64,000 nucleotides of DNA, from contig OW240920.1 of the NCBI GenBank assembly GCA_933207985.1, positions 149,184,659-149,248,658 on the forward strand, written 5' to 3'. This document shows, piece after piece, positions 11,557-22,690 of the stretch. Every line of letters starts with the position of its first letter. Positions within the stretch are counted from its first letter, which is position 1. The translations under genes and the position numbers were made by a program. The notes beneath the pieces were generated by a model. That model was given only the letters and a program-made list of their open reading frames with translations. It ran no database searches and was not told the origin of the DNA. This DNA comes from Pelobates cultripes. Lineage: Eukaryota > Chordata > Amphibia > Anura > Pelobatidae.

Positions 11557-12294
11557 TCTGATGCCATACTTTAAGAGCTAACACTAACTCTAAAAGTTTC
11601 TTTATAACAATATCATAGCTTCTTTCTGTTGTATTCAACTTGTGAGAAAAGGAACCCCAAAGATGCAAAAGGTGCCCTAGGGGTCGCTCCCTGGGAAAGA
11701 ACCACAACACTGAATGAATTGTCTAGAATAAGCTGGATGAACCAAAACTGGAGCATAAGCAAAAGCAGCTTTCAAGAGATTAAAAGAAGGCTTTGCTTCA
11801 ATAGACCAATCAATGTGGTTATCTTTCATAGCGGTGACATGGACTATGATCTGAGAAAGAGAAAAATGTACTCATACTTACTCTAATTTTCTTTTCCTGG
11901 TCATAGGCCATGGCAGCACAACAATGGGTAGCTCCTCCCTTATCCCTAATCAGACAGGAACTAATTAAAATAAAGGTACAAATACCCCCTCCTACCTCCT
12001 CCTCCCTCAGTCTAGTTAACAGCAATATCCCTGGGTGGGATCCTTGTGCTGCTATGGCCTATGACCAGGAAAAGAAAATTACGGTAAGTATGAGTACATT
12101 TTTCTCTTTCCTGGCCATATCAATGGCAACACAACAATGGGTAATACCCAAGCAATAACTAAGGGAGGGAAAGAAAACTCAGACAATTAAGATATACTGC
12201 AAGTGCAAGTGTATTGGCACAAATAACCAAACGTGACAAACATTGAAAGAGGAAAATTAATCATTAGATGCGAAAAGAACAGATTTTCAAAATG

Positions 12295-13532
12295 CATCGT
12301 ATTGACCAGCCTTTACGTCTAAATGATAATGTCTGATAAACATATTTGAGGATGACCAAGTGGCCGCTTTGCAAATCAGTTCTGCCGAAACTCTTGCAGC
12401 AGCTGCCCAGGATGAGGAAAGAGGACGTGTAGTTTTGCTTTTAGACCTTCAGGGATACTTGTTTGAGATGCTTTATATGATTGTATAATAGCTGCAACTA
12501 TCCATCTACTGATCCTGGATTTAGAGGCTTGGAGGCCCTTCCAAGAGCCGTTAGGAACAACAAAAAGCCTTTTAGAAATACGCCATTCTGATGATCTCTG
12601 TACATATATCTTGAGGCATCTCACTAAGTCAATAGCCCTCAAGTCAGTGTCTTCTCTGTCGTCTGATTTTTCTAGAATCAGTGCAGGGAGTATTATTTCT
12701 TCATTAACATGGAACTCCGAAGTTACTTTAGGACGGTATTCTGGAACTGTCCTTAGAATGACTCTGTCTTTATGAAATATAGTAAAAGGTTCTTCAGCAG
12801 AAACAGCCTGAAGATCTGACACCCTTCTCCCAGAGGCTAAGGCCACCAACAGAACAGTCTTGATAGTGAGGAGATGACAAGAAATCGATTCTAATGGTTC
12901 AAAGGGATCTGCTTTAAGAGCTTTAAAGACCAGAGGAAGATCCCAAGGTGTTGTAATGGGTTTAATGGAAGGCTTAATTTTTAAGACCGTTGTCATAAAT
13001 CTTGCTATGTCCGAGTCCAATGCCCATTTGTGATCAATTAAAGCAGAGAGGGCTGAAATATGAACTTTCAAGGTATTGTAACTCCTTTCTCCAGGCCCGA
13101 TTGTAGAAATTCTAAAATATCTTTGGTCGATGGATTCAGAATATGCAAAGGTCTTGAACTGACCCATGAAGAAAATACATCCCAGATTCTGTAATAAGTC
13201 GAAGAAGTGGACTTCTTCCTTGCTTGTAGGAGAGTCTCAATTACAGCTTGAGAAAATCCCTTGTTTTTCAGCCCTTCCCTTTCAAGTACCATGCCATCAG
13301 CTGAAGGGATGCTGGGTTTGGATGAAGGATTGGACCCTGTTGCAGTAGGAATGGAACCAATGGAAGACGCCATGGGTCTTTCTTGCAGAGACTTAGTAGG
13401 AGAGGAAATCAAGGCCTGCGTGGCCAAAAAGGGGCTATCAGGATCAATGATACCTTCTCTTGTCTCCTTAGCAGCAGAAAGATGAGAGGATTCGGAGGGA
13501 ATGCGTAGGCCAGGTTGAATTCCCAATTGCAT
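12295..13532 (-). pseudogene. DIRS tyrosine recombinase pseudogene 1
   Basis: The family integrates circular DNA by tyrosine-recombinase chemistry using an R...HxxR...Y set. Visible parts are KSTSSTYYRIWDVFSSWVS (core-binding domain), LKVHISALSALIDHKWALD, then SGRRVSDLQAV with the first catalytic Arg. The C-terminal block AAAARVSAELICKAATWSS reaches FIRHYHLD with the catalytic Tyr. There are at least two frameshifts (near 13075 and near 12435). At the HxxR site the reading is KTTR instead of HSTR in copy 2, so the catalytic His is lost. Confidence 0.8.
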
Positions 13533-14212
13533 GTTAATGCGTCTCTTCCTATGGCTTGTGGATCTGGAATTTTAGAGAAGAAATTCTTTACCTTCCTGTT
13601 GTTGCTTGTCGCCATCAGGTCTATTTGAGGAAGACCCCATTTCCTTGCAACTGGAAGGAATTTGTCGTTTGATAAACTCCATTCCCCTGGATCTACTCTT
13701 ACCCTGCTGAGAAAGTCGGCTACTGAGTTTTGTATTCCTGGGAGATGTATTGCAGAGATGCCCTCCAAATTCAATTGTGCCCAGGCCATCAGAGGTTTCA
13801 TTATTTTCATAATTCTGCAACTCCTCGTTCCTCCTTGATGGTTTATATATGCCACCACTGTAGAGTTGTCTGACCTGATTTTGACCCACCTGTGGAATAG
13901 AAGCTGTTGGAAGTGCTTCAGAGCCTTGAAAACTGCAAGAAGCTCTAAGAGATTTGAAGGGATAACTGAAGCCAGAAAAGACCATTTCCCTTGAACATAG
14001 TTGTCCTGAAGGTGTGCTCCCCAACCCCATTGGCTGGCATCTGTGTTAATAATGGTCCAAGGGATATTTCCTAGGGGAAAACCTTTGAAGAGAAACTCTT
14101 CTTGTGTCCAACACCTCAGGGATTTCCAAACTTGAGGAGGGATTTTGATAGGACGAGACAGATTCTCCTTTTTGAATTGATGAATGAATGATAGGCAGGA
14201 GGGGGAACCCAC
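13409..14212 (-). pseudogene. DIRS RNase H and post-RT region
   Basis: An open frame of 267 codons. After an RT-thumb remnant it reads TIINTDASQWGWGAHLQDN (RNase H first aspartate), LLELLAVFKAL, VKIRSDNSTVVAYINHQGG and SVADFLSRV. It continues with the WGLPQIDLMATSNNRKV and WEFNLAYAFPPNPLI blocks that follow RNase H in DIRS proteins. The RT catalytic YxDD part is absent upstream, where the frame opens into leader sequence. It cannot have been autonomous. Confidence 0.8.
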
Positions 14213-14304
14213 AAGTATAAGTATACCAAATACAATATATATATAAAAAGTATTTATATGTATACCTACATGTGGGCTTCACTATGGAGAAATCTGAGGA
14301 TGTT

Positions 14305-14335
14305 TATCAGGATATATATATATATATATATATTG
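14305..14335. repeat. TA microsatellite
   Basis: About 12 TA dinucleotides within the DIRS 5' leader region. Confidence 0.85.
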
Positions 14336-14869
14336 TTCTCGCCACTTCCTGCTACCTCTTGGTCACTGGAGGGAATAAAGAGTTCATTGGCATTTTTGTC
14401 TCTTGCTACCCCTAGGGTCACAGCAAGCAAACCCCCGGTCACTAAAGGGGTATCTTCAGGGGGACACCTTTGCACAGGGCCGGGTACTACAGCTTCCCAA
14501 GGAAGAGAGGCTGAACTCCCTTGGGGACAGAAGGTAAAGACCCTCAGGTAAGCCAAAAAGAAAATAATTGTAGTCTTGTAATAGACTAATAGGTCCTATA
14601 GGGATAGGACAGGAACAAAAAGACCGAGGGAGGAGGAGGTAGGAGGGGGTATTTGTACCTTTATTTAATTAGTTCCTGTTTAATTAGGGATAAGGGAGGA
14701 GCTACCTTTTTCTATATTTCACTATCCACAAGGTTTGGGAATCCTTGTATTGGTTACTGCAGCCCACAGCCATCTTGTGTGTAATATTATAGTGAGCGCC
14801 TATCATTCTCTCTTACAAGGATAGAAGAGAGTTTAATTGGGTCTGTCTGAAATTCCCTGAGCCAAAATA

Positions 14870-15248
14870 ATGTAACCCAAGAAGTGAATAGTGGATTGGT
14901 CAAACACTTAATTTGCCAAATGATTCTAACTTGTTTGTGTAGGTCAGGTTAGTGTATCAGTATGTCATCAATAAACTCATTGGCAAAGGAATATAAATAA
15001 TAACTCAAGATGTCATTTTTAAGGTCCTGGAAGACAGCCGGGGCTTTACATAACCCAAAGGGCATAACTGTGTAATCATCATGGGCATGTTGGGTGTTGA
15101 ATGCTGTCTTCCACTTGTCTCCCTCCTTAATATGAATTAGACTGTATGCTCCTCTTAGATCCAGTTTAGTGAAGACAGTGGATCCTTGGAGACTATCAAA
15201 TAGTTCGGTAATAAGAGGTCAAGGATACACATCTTTGATGGTAAATAC
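14870..15248 (-). pseudogene. Ty3/gypsy reverse transcriptase fragment
   Basis: The minus strand reads TVFTKLDLRGAYSLIHIKEG, then WKTAFNTQHAHDDYTVMPFG and LCKAPAVFQDL, ending EFIDDILIH. These are RT motifs A to the DD active site of gypsy elements. Two in-frame stops and no flanking protease or integrase are seen. A dead fragment sitting next to L1 remnants. Confidence 0.8.
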
Positions 15249-15259
15249 ATGGAAGAAGG

Positions 15260-16154
15260 TCATCTTATTTTAGAAACAGAGAAGAAGCCAGCTCCTGCCG
15301 GAGAGGAGAAGCATCTGAAATTTTTATTTTTGGAAATTCATTTTCTTTTATTTCGAGAAAATCGTACCAGGCTCTCACTAACTTTTTATTTGTTTTTGTG
15401 TCAATTATTTTTTCAAATTGACCCCTTTTTATCTTATTTGGTGTTTTCCATATGTGAGAGTTTAGGTAATATTTAATTCTTAATATAGTAATGTGTTCCT
15501 TGGACGTGACTCCGTACTCTTGTTCTAGTATATTTATATCTTTAAATTTAGAAGCTTGGAATAGATTTGAAATTCTTATTTTTTTCCTTGGAGGCATGTT
15601 GGCAGTTTCATGTTGGTCATATTGTGTTGTAATATTTCCAAAGGTGCTAATATGTAGCATTTATCATTATTTTATTTATCTTTCTAAATTGTATACATTC
15701 CCTACTCATTTGTTTTACTATTTTTGAGTTACCTTCTTGCAGAATATTTCTTAGTTCTGAATTTCTATATCACAGTATTGACACTAGGTCATCTACTTGT
15801 GTCAACTCTTTCTCTAATATATACAATTCGTCATTTTTCAAAGTTATCACTTGAATTTGATGTATTTTGAAGGCTCGCCTTTTGGTATTTCCTCAATTCT
15901 AGGAAACCCATCCCTCCCTGGGTTTTCTTGCAATATAATATTTTTCTCGAAATGTGTGGTATTTTTCCTGCCCATATATATTTTTCAACCATTGACTGGA
16001 ATGTGTGCATATATTTCTGGGGCTTTTAGTGGTATCATTCTAAAATTAAATAACTACTTCGGCCCTTCAGTTGCTGGACTAAGTCCTTAATCAGCATTGA
16101 ATAATTAATATCTGCTATATCTTCTATTTTTGGAGGGATTATTATTCATAGATA
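15260..16154 (-). pseudogene. L1-Tx1 ORF2 C-terminal remnant
   Basis: The minus strand gives ITILRIKYYLNSHIWKTPNK and DTKTNKKLVRAWYDFLE (15660-15265), and upstream of it RMIPLKAPEIYAHIPVNG with scattered stops. The style matches the post-RT region of L1-Tx1 ORF2. I take it as the 3' part of the same old L1 whose ORF1 lies at 17.8-23.1 kb, cut by the Tc1/mariner at 16155. Confidence 0.55.
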
Positions 16155-17717
16155 CAGGGAGTGCAGAATTATTAGGCAAATGAGTATTTTGGCCACATCA
16201 TCCTCTTTATGCATGTTGTCTTACTCCAAGCTGTATAGGCTCGAAAGCCTACTACCAATTAAGCATATTAGGTGATGTGCATCTCTGTAATGAGAAGGGG
16301 TGTGGTCTAATGACATCAACACCCTATATCAGGTGTGCATAATTATTAGGCAACTTCCTTTCCTTTGGCAAAATGGGTCAAAAGAAGGACTTGACAGGCT
16401 CAGAAAAGTCAAAAATAGTGAGATATCTTGCAGAGGGATGCAGCACTCTTAAAATTGCAAAGCTTCTGAAGCGTGATCATCGAACAATCAAGCGTTTCAT
16501 TCAAAATAGTCAACAGGGTCGCAAGAAGCGTGTGGAAAAACCAAGGCGCAAAATAACTGCCCATGAACTGAGAAAAGTCAAGCGTGCAGCTGCCACGATG
16601 CCACTTGCCACCAGTTTGGCCATATTTCAGAGCTGCAACATCACTGGAGTGCCCAAAAGCACAAGGTGTGCAATACTCAGAGACATGGCCAAGGTAAGAA
16701 AGGCTGAAAGACGACCACCACTGAACAAGACACACAAGCTGAAACGTCAAGACTGGGCCAAGAAATATCTCAAGACTGATTTTTCTAAGGTTTTATGGAC
16801 TGATGAAATGAGAGTGAGTCTTGATGGGCCAGATGGATGGGCCCGTGGCTGGATTGGTAAAGGGCAGAGAGCTCCAGTCCGACTCAGACGCCAGCAAGGT
16901 GGAGGTGGAGTACTGGTTTGGGCTGGTATCATCAAAGATGAGCTTGTGGGGCCTTTTCGGGTTGAGGATGGAGTCAAGCTCAACTCCCAGTCCTACTGCC
17001 AGTTCCTGGAAGACACCTTCTTCAAGCAGTGGTACAGGAAGAAGTCTGCATCCTTCAAGAAAAACATGATTTTCATGCAGGACAATGCTCCATCACACGC
17101 GTCCAAGTACTCCACAGCGTGGCTGGCAAGAAAGGGTATAAAAGAAGAAAATCTAATGACATGGCCTCCTTGTTCACCTGATCTGAACCCCATTGAGAAC
17201 CTGTGGTCCATCATCAAATGTGAGATTTACAAGGAGGGAAAACAGTACACCTCTCTGAACAGTGTCTGGGAGGCTGTGGTTGCTGCTGCACGCAATGTTG
17301 ATGGTGAACAGATCAAAACACTGACAGAATCCATGGATGGCAGGCTTTTGAGTGTCCTTGCAAAGAAAGGTGGCTATATTGGTCACTGATTTGTTTTTGT
17401 TTTGTTTTTGAATGTCAGAAATGTATATTTGTGAATGTTGAGATGTTATATTGGTTTCACTGGTAATAATAAATAATTGAAATGGGTATATATTTGTTTT
17501 TTGTTAAGTTGCCTAATAATTATGCACAGTAATAGTCACCTGCACACACAGATATCCCCCTAACATAGCTATAACTAAAAACAAACTAAAAACTACTTCC
17601 AAAAATATTCAGCTTTGATATTAATGAGTTTTTTGGGTTCATTGAGAACATGGTTGTTGTTCAATAATAAAATTAATCCTCAAAAATACAACTTGCCTAA
17701 TAATTCTGCACTCCCTG
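16155..17717 (+). mobile_element. Tc1/mariner DD37E transposon, apparently intact
   Basis: The ends are CAGGGAGTGCAGAATTATTA and its inverse, flanked by TA on both sides (16153-16154 and 17718-17719). The total is 1563 bp. Each end has an outer and an inner copy of the GCA(G/T)AATTATTAGGCAA motif: outer at 16163 and 17690-17709, inner at about 16335-16352 and 17507-17525. This is an IR/DR arrangement with about 170-200 bases between copies. It encodes a full-length uninterrupted transposase. It lies in was intron 1, inside an L1-Tx1 relic. Confidence 0.93.
16373..17389 (+). CDS. DD37E Tc1/mariner transposase, intact
   Basis: The 338-residue protein starts at the ATG after the left inner repeat, with no stop or frameshift, and ends at TGA just after KGGYIGH. 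Residues 10-60 form the first helix-turn-helix (SEKSKIVRYLAEGCSTLKIA, then KLLKRDHRTIKRF). Residues 61-110 form the second, with basic residues KPRRK at 56-60. The catalytic aspartates are D144 (WTDE) and D237 (MQDNAPSH), and the glutamate is E275 (PDLNPIENLW). That leaves 37 residues between the last two, the spacing of the TRT (DD37E) group known from vertebrates. Length is normal for Tc1 relatives. It cuts and pastes its own element at TA sites. An intact frame implies a recent insertion; activity is not shown. Confidence 0.95.
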   Translation: MGQKKDLTGSEKSKIVRYLAEGCSTLKIAKLLKRDHRTIKRFIQNSQQGRKKRVEKPRRKITAHELRKVKRAAATMPLATSLAIFQSCNITGVPKSTRCAILRDMAKVRKAERRPPLNKTHKLKRQDWAKKYLKTDFSKVLWTDEMRVSLDGPDGWARGWIGKGQRAPVRLRRQQGGGGVLVWAGIIKDELVGPFRVEDGVKLNSQSYCQFLEDTFFKQWYRKKSASFKKNMIFMQDNAPSHASKYSTAWLARKGIKEENLMTWPPCSPDLNPIENLWSIIKCEIYKEGKQYTSLNSVWEAVVAAARNVDGEQIKTLTESMDGRLLSVLAKKGGYIGH

Positions 17718-18129
17718 TATTTTAACCCCAGTTTTGGCCAATAAAAAGGGAAGTTTTTCTTTAATGAAGAAAAAATTTTTTTGCGAAGATCTTAATTAGT
17801 GATTCAATCTAAGATGTCGTTTTGTGATTTTTTCCTTATTTTAATATTTTGTTTTAACACTTCATAACCTATTTCTCTGTGTTTTAAGTGGGATTGGATT
17901 TGCATTATTCTGTGACTTGCCTCCTTTTCCCTTTCCCCATTTACTTCCAGCTTCTATCTTGCCCTTTTTGAGAATGACATATTTGTGAGGAAAACAACCC
18001 AAAACCAATTCCAATCCCTCTGCATTTCTATATATCCATAATTATTCCTCTACTGATCTCCAGTTGCAGCTGAGTTCAAATGTGTTTCAGCCCATTTTTT
18101 GCTTCATTTAAATTGTTGATTGTAAATGA

Positions 18130-18599
18130 GGTTTTTATTATATTTAACAAATAATTTGAACAGGTATCCCCAGTTGGATTTCATTTCCTTTTTTCAGATC
18201 GGTAAAAAACTTGTATGTTCTCCTTTTCACTCTAGTTTCCACCGATAGATCTTGAAAAGTAAATTTTTGAATCTTTCATCTCCTGTAGAAAAGTCTCTTG
18301 TTGCTTTATATATTTTGTGCCGAATATAGGAGGTTGAAACCCTCACTATAATGTCTCTCACATGGTCCTTAGGGATGTTACTCTGTTTATAGAGAATGTG
18401 GGCTCTTTCTATAAAGCTTTCATTCTGAGCTTCTTGAATTCCCATGGCTGTGAAGAGTTCCTGTAAGTATGTTGTTAGTTGTTTTGGTCCTATCTTTTCC
18501 TGTATTCCTCTTATACTCAGGTTTTTCCTGCGAGTTCGGTCTTCTGAGTCTAAGTTTTTCTTCCAGTATTTCTAGTTTATCCTTGTATTCCATCATTTG
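18130..18599 (-). pseudogene. L1-Tx1 ORF1 RRM and C-terminal part
   Basis: L1 ORF1 proteins are RNA-binding trimer-forming chaperones. The minus strand reads YKDKLEILEEKLR (coiled coil), then RTRRKNLSIRGIQEKIGPKQ and LTTYLQELFTAMGIQEAQNE. It continues with FIERAHILYKQSNIPKDHVR and DIIVRVSTSYIRHKIYKATR. RxNLRIxGIPE, ERAHR and RDIIVKF are the conserved ORF1 motifs. A one-base frameshift lies near 18450. Confidence 0.72.
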
Positions 18600-20906
18600 T
18601 AGACATGTGCAATTCGTTTCAGTCCGAATATGAATTCAGACAAATTTCGGGCAATTCGGACATTCGGGTACTTCCGAATGTCCGAATTTCCCAAGTGCTG
18701 AAGTGCCGAAGTTCCGAAGTGTCAAAGTGCTAAGGTTCCGAAGTGTCAAAGTGCCAAAGTTCCGAAGCACAGTATTGCCTGAGTACTAATATACTTACCC
18801 AGTGGAAGAAGAAGAATGTTACACTGTATACAATTTTAAATAAAAAGTATACAAACATAGCCAGGATTCAGCTGTAAGCATTTGCAACACGTACAACAAT
18901 CAAGTAACATACATTCATATAAAATGTAAGTTACTTAGCCTGTCAATGTAATGACAGGAATGAATAAGTAGATAACTCCCTAATTCCCATGGTATTAGGG
19001 AGCTATCTACTAAAAGGATGAAAGACCTAAATTGGTCTTTCAGCCAAATTTACTAATACTAAGTAAAGATTACTTCGGATTAATAAATTATGCCCCTACT
19101 CGCTATACCGCGAGTAGGGGCATGTCTATTAAACAGTGAGCAGCCTGTGACTGCTCACTGTTATAAAAAAATAAATAAATTTAAAAAGTCCCCTATTGAC
19201 CTATTGCCCCCACCCCTGAGTGGCGGGTGGGGGCCTAATGTAAAATAATGGGGGGGGGGACCTATTGTCCCCCACCCTGCAGAGCTCAGTCTGCGCGGAC
19301 CCCTCGCCGGGTGAAGATGGATTTTTTTTTATTTTTTTTTAAATTGCGTCGGTTATTATGGCTTTTTATTTGGCCTTTTTTGGGGCTGAAAAAAGAAGAT
19401 TTTAGAAGAAAGAAAACATCAAATGGTAAGTTTATTTAAATTTTTTTACAGGTACTTAGTTAAATGGTCCCCCCTCATTATTTTTAGGGTGAGGAGGGTA
19501 GGTAGGGGTTAATTTTTGGGGGTAGGGGGATGACTAGGGGCTTGGGGACCCCTAACCACCTGCGGGAGGGGGGTTATTTTTTTTATTTAGGGCCCCTACC
19601 CGACGCTCAGGGGTGGGGGCTCTCATGCCGTATCTGTTCCGGGTCCAGCGTTTCCGGTATGCGGAGCCGGCCCCGCCCCCGCCCCCTTCTGACGCGGCTC
19701 TCTTACGCTATTTAGAGAGACCGCGCCAGATACAAACTGCTTGGTGATTTTGGGACCTACTTCCGTGTTCAGACGCCGGCTACACAAGCTTCACTCGCAA
19801 GCCTTCCTAACCCTTTGAACTATTAAAAGGATTGTGATTTACATCCTCTATTGGATCATGAAAACGAACTGTTTACCATTTATTACTTGGACTCTAATTC
19901 CGATCTTTTGGAGGACAACTCACATAAAACTTAAGTATAATTTTCATTCTATTCTCTGGAGTCTCAGTTATAACTGAATTGTTTCTTGCTTGCTAAAATC
20001 TTCACTGCTGACTGCATACTATTCCTATGGAAGATAACTCCCATCAAGCTTAAGTATCCTATTCAATTTATCTCTGAGGATTTACTTATTAATGAACTGT
20101 GTCTTGCTTGCTATAACCTGCAGATTCTTCCTATTGAATTGTTACTTATATGCTATAATCCACTGTTACTAAAAACTATTGCAATCATTAAGACTTTGCC
20201 TATTTCTCTAATTGCCTGCAATCACCACTTTGTTTTAAAGCTACAGTATCCTTATTAATTTAGAAAGATTCTCCGTTTCATTGCTATTGTAATTAAGGAG
20301 TTCTACAAGCTGCAGTTGAGTTCCAATTCCAAAAACCCTTGTAGCATAACAGGGGCCAGGGGTGAGGACATAATGTCCTCCCCCCTCATTCTAATTTAGG
20401 GCCCCCACCCACCGCTCAGGGCTGGAGGCCAGGGGGGAGGACATTAGGTCCCCCCCTCATGCTAATTTAGGGCCCCCACCCACCGCTCAGGGGTGGGGGC
20501 CAGGGGGGAGGACATTAGGTCCCCCCCTAATTAGTATTTAGGGCCCCCACCCACCGTTTAGGGGTGGGGGCCAGGGGGGAGGACAATAGGTTCCCCCCCC
20601 ATTATTTTATTTTAGGGCCCCCACTTTTTTTTTTTTTTTAACAGTGAGCAGCCACTGGCTGCTCACTGTTTACTAGAGATGCCCCTATTCGCGAGTAGGG
20701 GCACAATTTACTAATACGAAGTAATCTTTACTTAGTATTAGTAGATTTGGCTGAAAGACAAATTTAGGTCTTTAAGCCTTTTGGTAGATAACTCCCTAAT
20801 ACCGTGGGAATTAGGGAGTTATCTACCAAGCGGCTGCAATAGAAGTTCCGAAGTGGCGAAGTCCCGAATTTCGGAATGCCGAACACGTTTCCCATGCACA
20901 TGTCTA
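18600..20906. mobile_element. Large foldback hAT-like element (2.3 kb)
   Basis: The ends are TAGACATGTGCA and its inverse, flanked by ATCATTTG (18592-18599) and TTCATTTG (20907-20914), a 7-of-8 match that suits hAT. The two halves are inverted copies: AGGGAGCTATCTACTAAAAG at 18995 returns at about 20815-20830, and ACAGTGAGCAGCC, GAGTAGGGGCAT and CTAATACTAAGTAAAG each return inverted at 20641-20740. No transposase is present. Centre 19740-20330 is unique sequence. Confidence 0.72.
20385..20630 (+). repeat. About 62-bp tandem repeat, 4 copies
   Basis: Four units with CCCCCACCCACCGCTCAGG, GGTGGGGGCCAGGGGGGAGG and ACATTAGGTCCCCCCC. Single inverted copies are seen at about 19200-19270 and 19585-19625, so the tandem part belongs to one arm of the foldback. 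Confidence 0.8.
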
Positions 20907-20965
20907 TTCATTTGTTCTTTAGTTTCTTTGAGTTCTTTTTCAATGTTATTTATGTTTGTCTCATT

Positions 20966-22690
20966 ATCCTTGTTTTTATTTTTTTAAATCTTTTTTATTG
21001 AGTTTTTATAGATATGGAGACAAAAGATTTGTAGGCACCCAGGCCCCACCACACAGATACATGTAGATCTTACACAGATCTATAGCTTATGCGGTTCCAT
21101 TTGTGCTATCGGGTGTTGTATAATTGCGGGCTGTGGAACTCGTGTTTCATTCTAAGTAAAACTATAGAGCCTTCCCCAATAATAGCTTGTATTTATTTCT
21201 ACCTGTGGTTCCACAAGGCTTCCTCCATGTCAATGTAGTAAGGTCTGCGAGAGAGGACAGTGAAGAAAGAAGTGAGAGGTAAGTAAGTAAAAAGAAAAGG
21301 AGCAGAGAAAGTCCCCTACAGGTCCCCATGTCCTATGTGTGTAATCATTCAAAATCTGAGATATGTACTAACATATGAAACAGCGCATGCATCGCAACAA
21401 AGTGTCATTCCTAAAACGGTTATTATGAAAATTATGTGGCCTCCTGGACAGTCTATGATCGTTTCCCCACCACAACCTTAGGATTAAGTAAACCGCAGTG
21501 GCTAACATGTCATTCCCGGTTCACAAACCTTCTACGTGTTTTGTACGGAACTATGCGTTGTAAAACGTACATAGTAGAGCATGTTGTGCCAAGCACACCC
21601 CAGCAGTAGCACCTGCCAGATTTTTCCCTTTGCCGATTAGGCTGATATTAGGCTGATAGTATTAGGAGGGATTGTCAGTCCTTTCCTGCTCTGTTCATGT
21701 GAATAAAATCGGAGACTGAGAACAATGTGAATATAGAAAGTGGAAGAAGAAACAAAGCCAGAGGGGTTCCCGCGTCCAGACGGGCGAGCACCCCCCACAT
21801 CATCCGCTCGTGCAAGGATTGTAAGTCACATGCCATATATACAAACCATGATTGCCAGGCCTCGGCATGTCTGTGACCCGTCCCGAGCAGGGAGGCATGC
21901 ATCTCCTCCACCCTTCTCAGCCAGGCTTCCTTAGTGGGAATCTCCGTTTTTTCCCAAAAACAGGAATCAGGGCCTTAGCTGCATTAAGCAAATGGCATAA
22001 TGTAGATTTCTTGTAACTCGAGATAGGTGTGGAAGACAAGTGTAGCAAGGCCAGTTCCCCTGAGCACTCAATTGAATCCCCAAGGATAACAGTCACCTCA
22101 TCCCTCACCATGTCCCAGTAGGAAACTATGACTGCACACTCCCACCATATATGCCACATTGTGCCTCTAGCGGCCTGACATCTCCAGCATGTGGGCGGTA
22201 CAGTAGGGAAGATCCGAAGAAGAGCAGCCGGCGTCCTGTACCAGAGTGATAGTATCTTATAATTAACTTCCTGATAATGTAAACTTATGGAGCTCTTGTG
22301 TTGCCACAATAGCACCTTATCCCATTGCCCAGCCGAGAAAGCTTTGCCAATCACTTCCTCCCATTGCCTTTGGAACTGGTTGTTTGTAGTGTTGTTCCCC
22401 ACTAGAAGATTTTGGTAGAGTATCAAAACCGCCTTCTCCAGTACCATACCCTGTATGCATAGCTCCTCTAACCACGTGAGGCTCCTGTGTAGTTTGTCCC
22501 TCTGTGGTAGCGTACGAACATAGTTCTGTAACTGGATATACCGGAGAGTGATCAAAGGGGTTCGAGGTTTCCCCTTCCAGAAACACATCCAACGCAAGCG
22601 GCCGACCATCCCGCAACGCTCGGTGTATAGGGATGAACTCACCCTTCCCCAAGAACTGACAAGCTGAGGGTGGTTATCCCCCACCAAGTT
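20966..22690 (-). mobile_element. L1-Tx1 LINE, 5'-truncated 3' end
   Basis: The 3' end carries AATAAAAAAGATTTAAAAAA (minus strand, about 20975-20995), a poly-A-like tail. Upstream is the C-terminal part of ORF2 (22687-21675). It inserted into the ORF1 of an older L1, at a point near TCCTTGT present on both sides (about 20963 and 22702). Confidence 0.75.
21675..22687 (-). pseudogene. L1-Tx1 ORF2 C-terminal region
   Basis: A 256-codon frame (22687-21917) reads LITLRYIQLQNYVRTLPQRD, then QRQWEEVIGKAFSAGQWDKV and LSLWYRTPAALLRIFP. It ends in the C-terminal zinc-knuckle-like PTCWRCQAARGTMWHIWWEC, the signature of L1-Tx1 ORF2 tails. The last about 80 residues (EEMHASLLGTGH onward) are in another frame, so a frameshift lies near 21915. 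The endonuclease and RT are absent because of 5' truncation. Confidence 0.8.

Larger units (their letters stand above)
11865..14715 (-). mobile_element. DIRS-type retroelement derivative 1
   Basis: DIRS elements encode Gag, reverse transcriptase with RNase H, and a tyrosine recombinase, and have inverted terminal repeats. Here the sequence at 11928-12020 (AGCTCCTCCCTTATCCCTAA onward) returns inverted at 14610-14705. A second inverted pair (11870-11925 against 12045-12115, around CCTGGTCATAGGCCATGGCAG) forms a hairpin at the 3' end. On the minus strand the order is a 5' leader, RNase H, then the tyrosine recombinase. Gag and the RT palm are missing, so it is an internal deletion derivative of about 2.85 kb. 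Confidence 0.82.
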
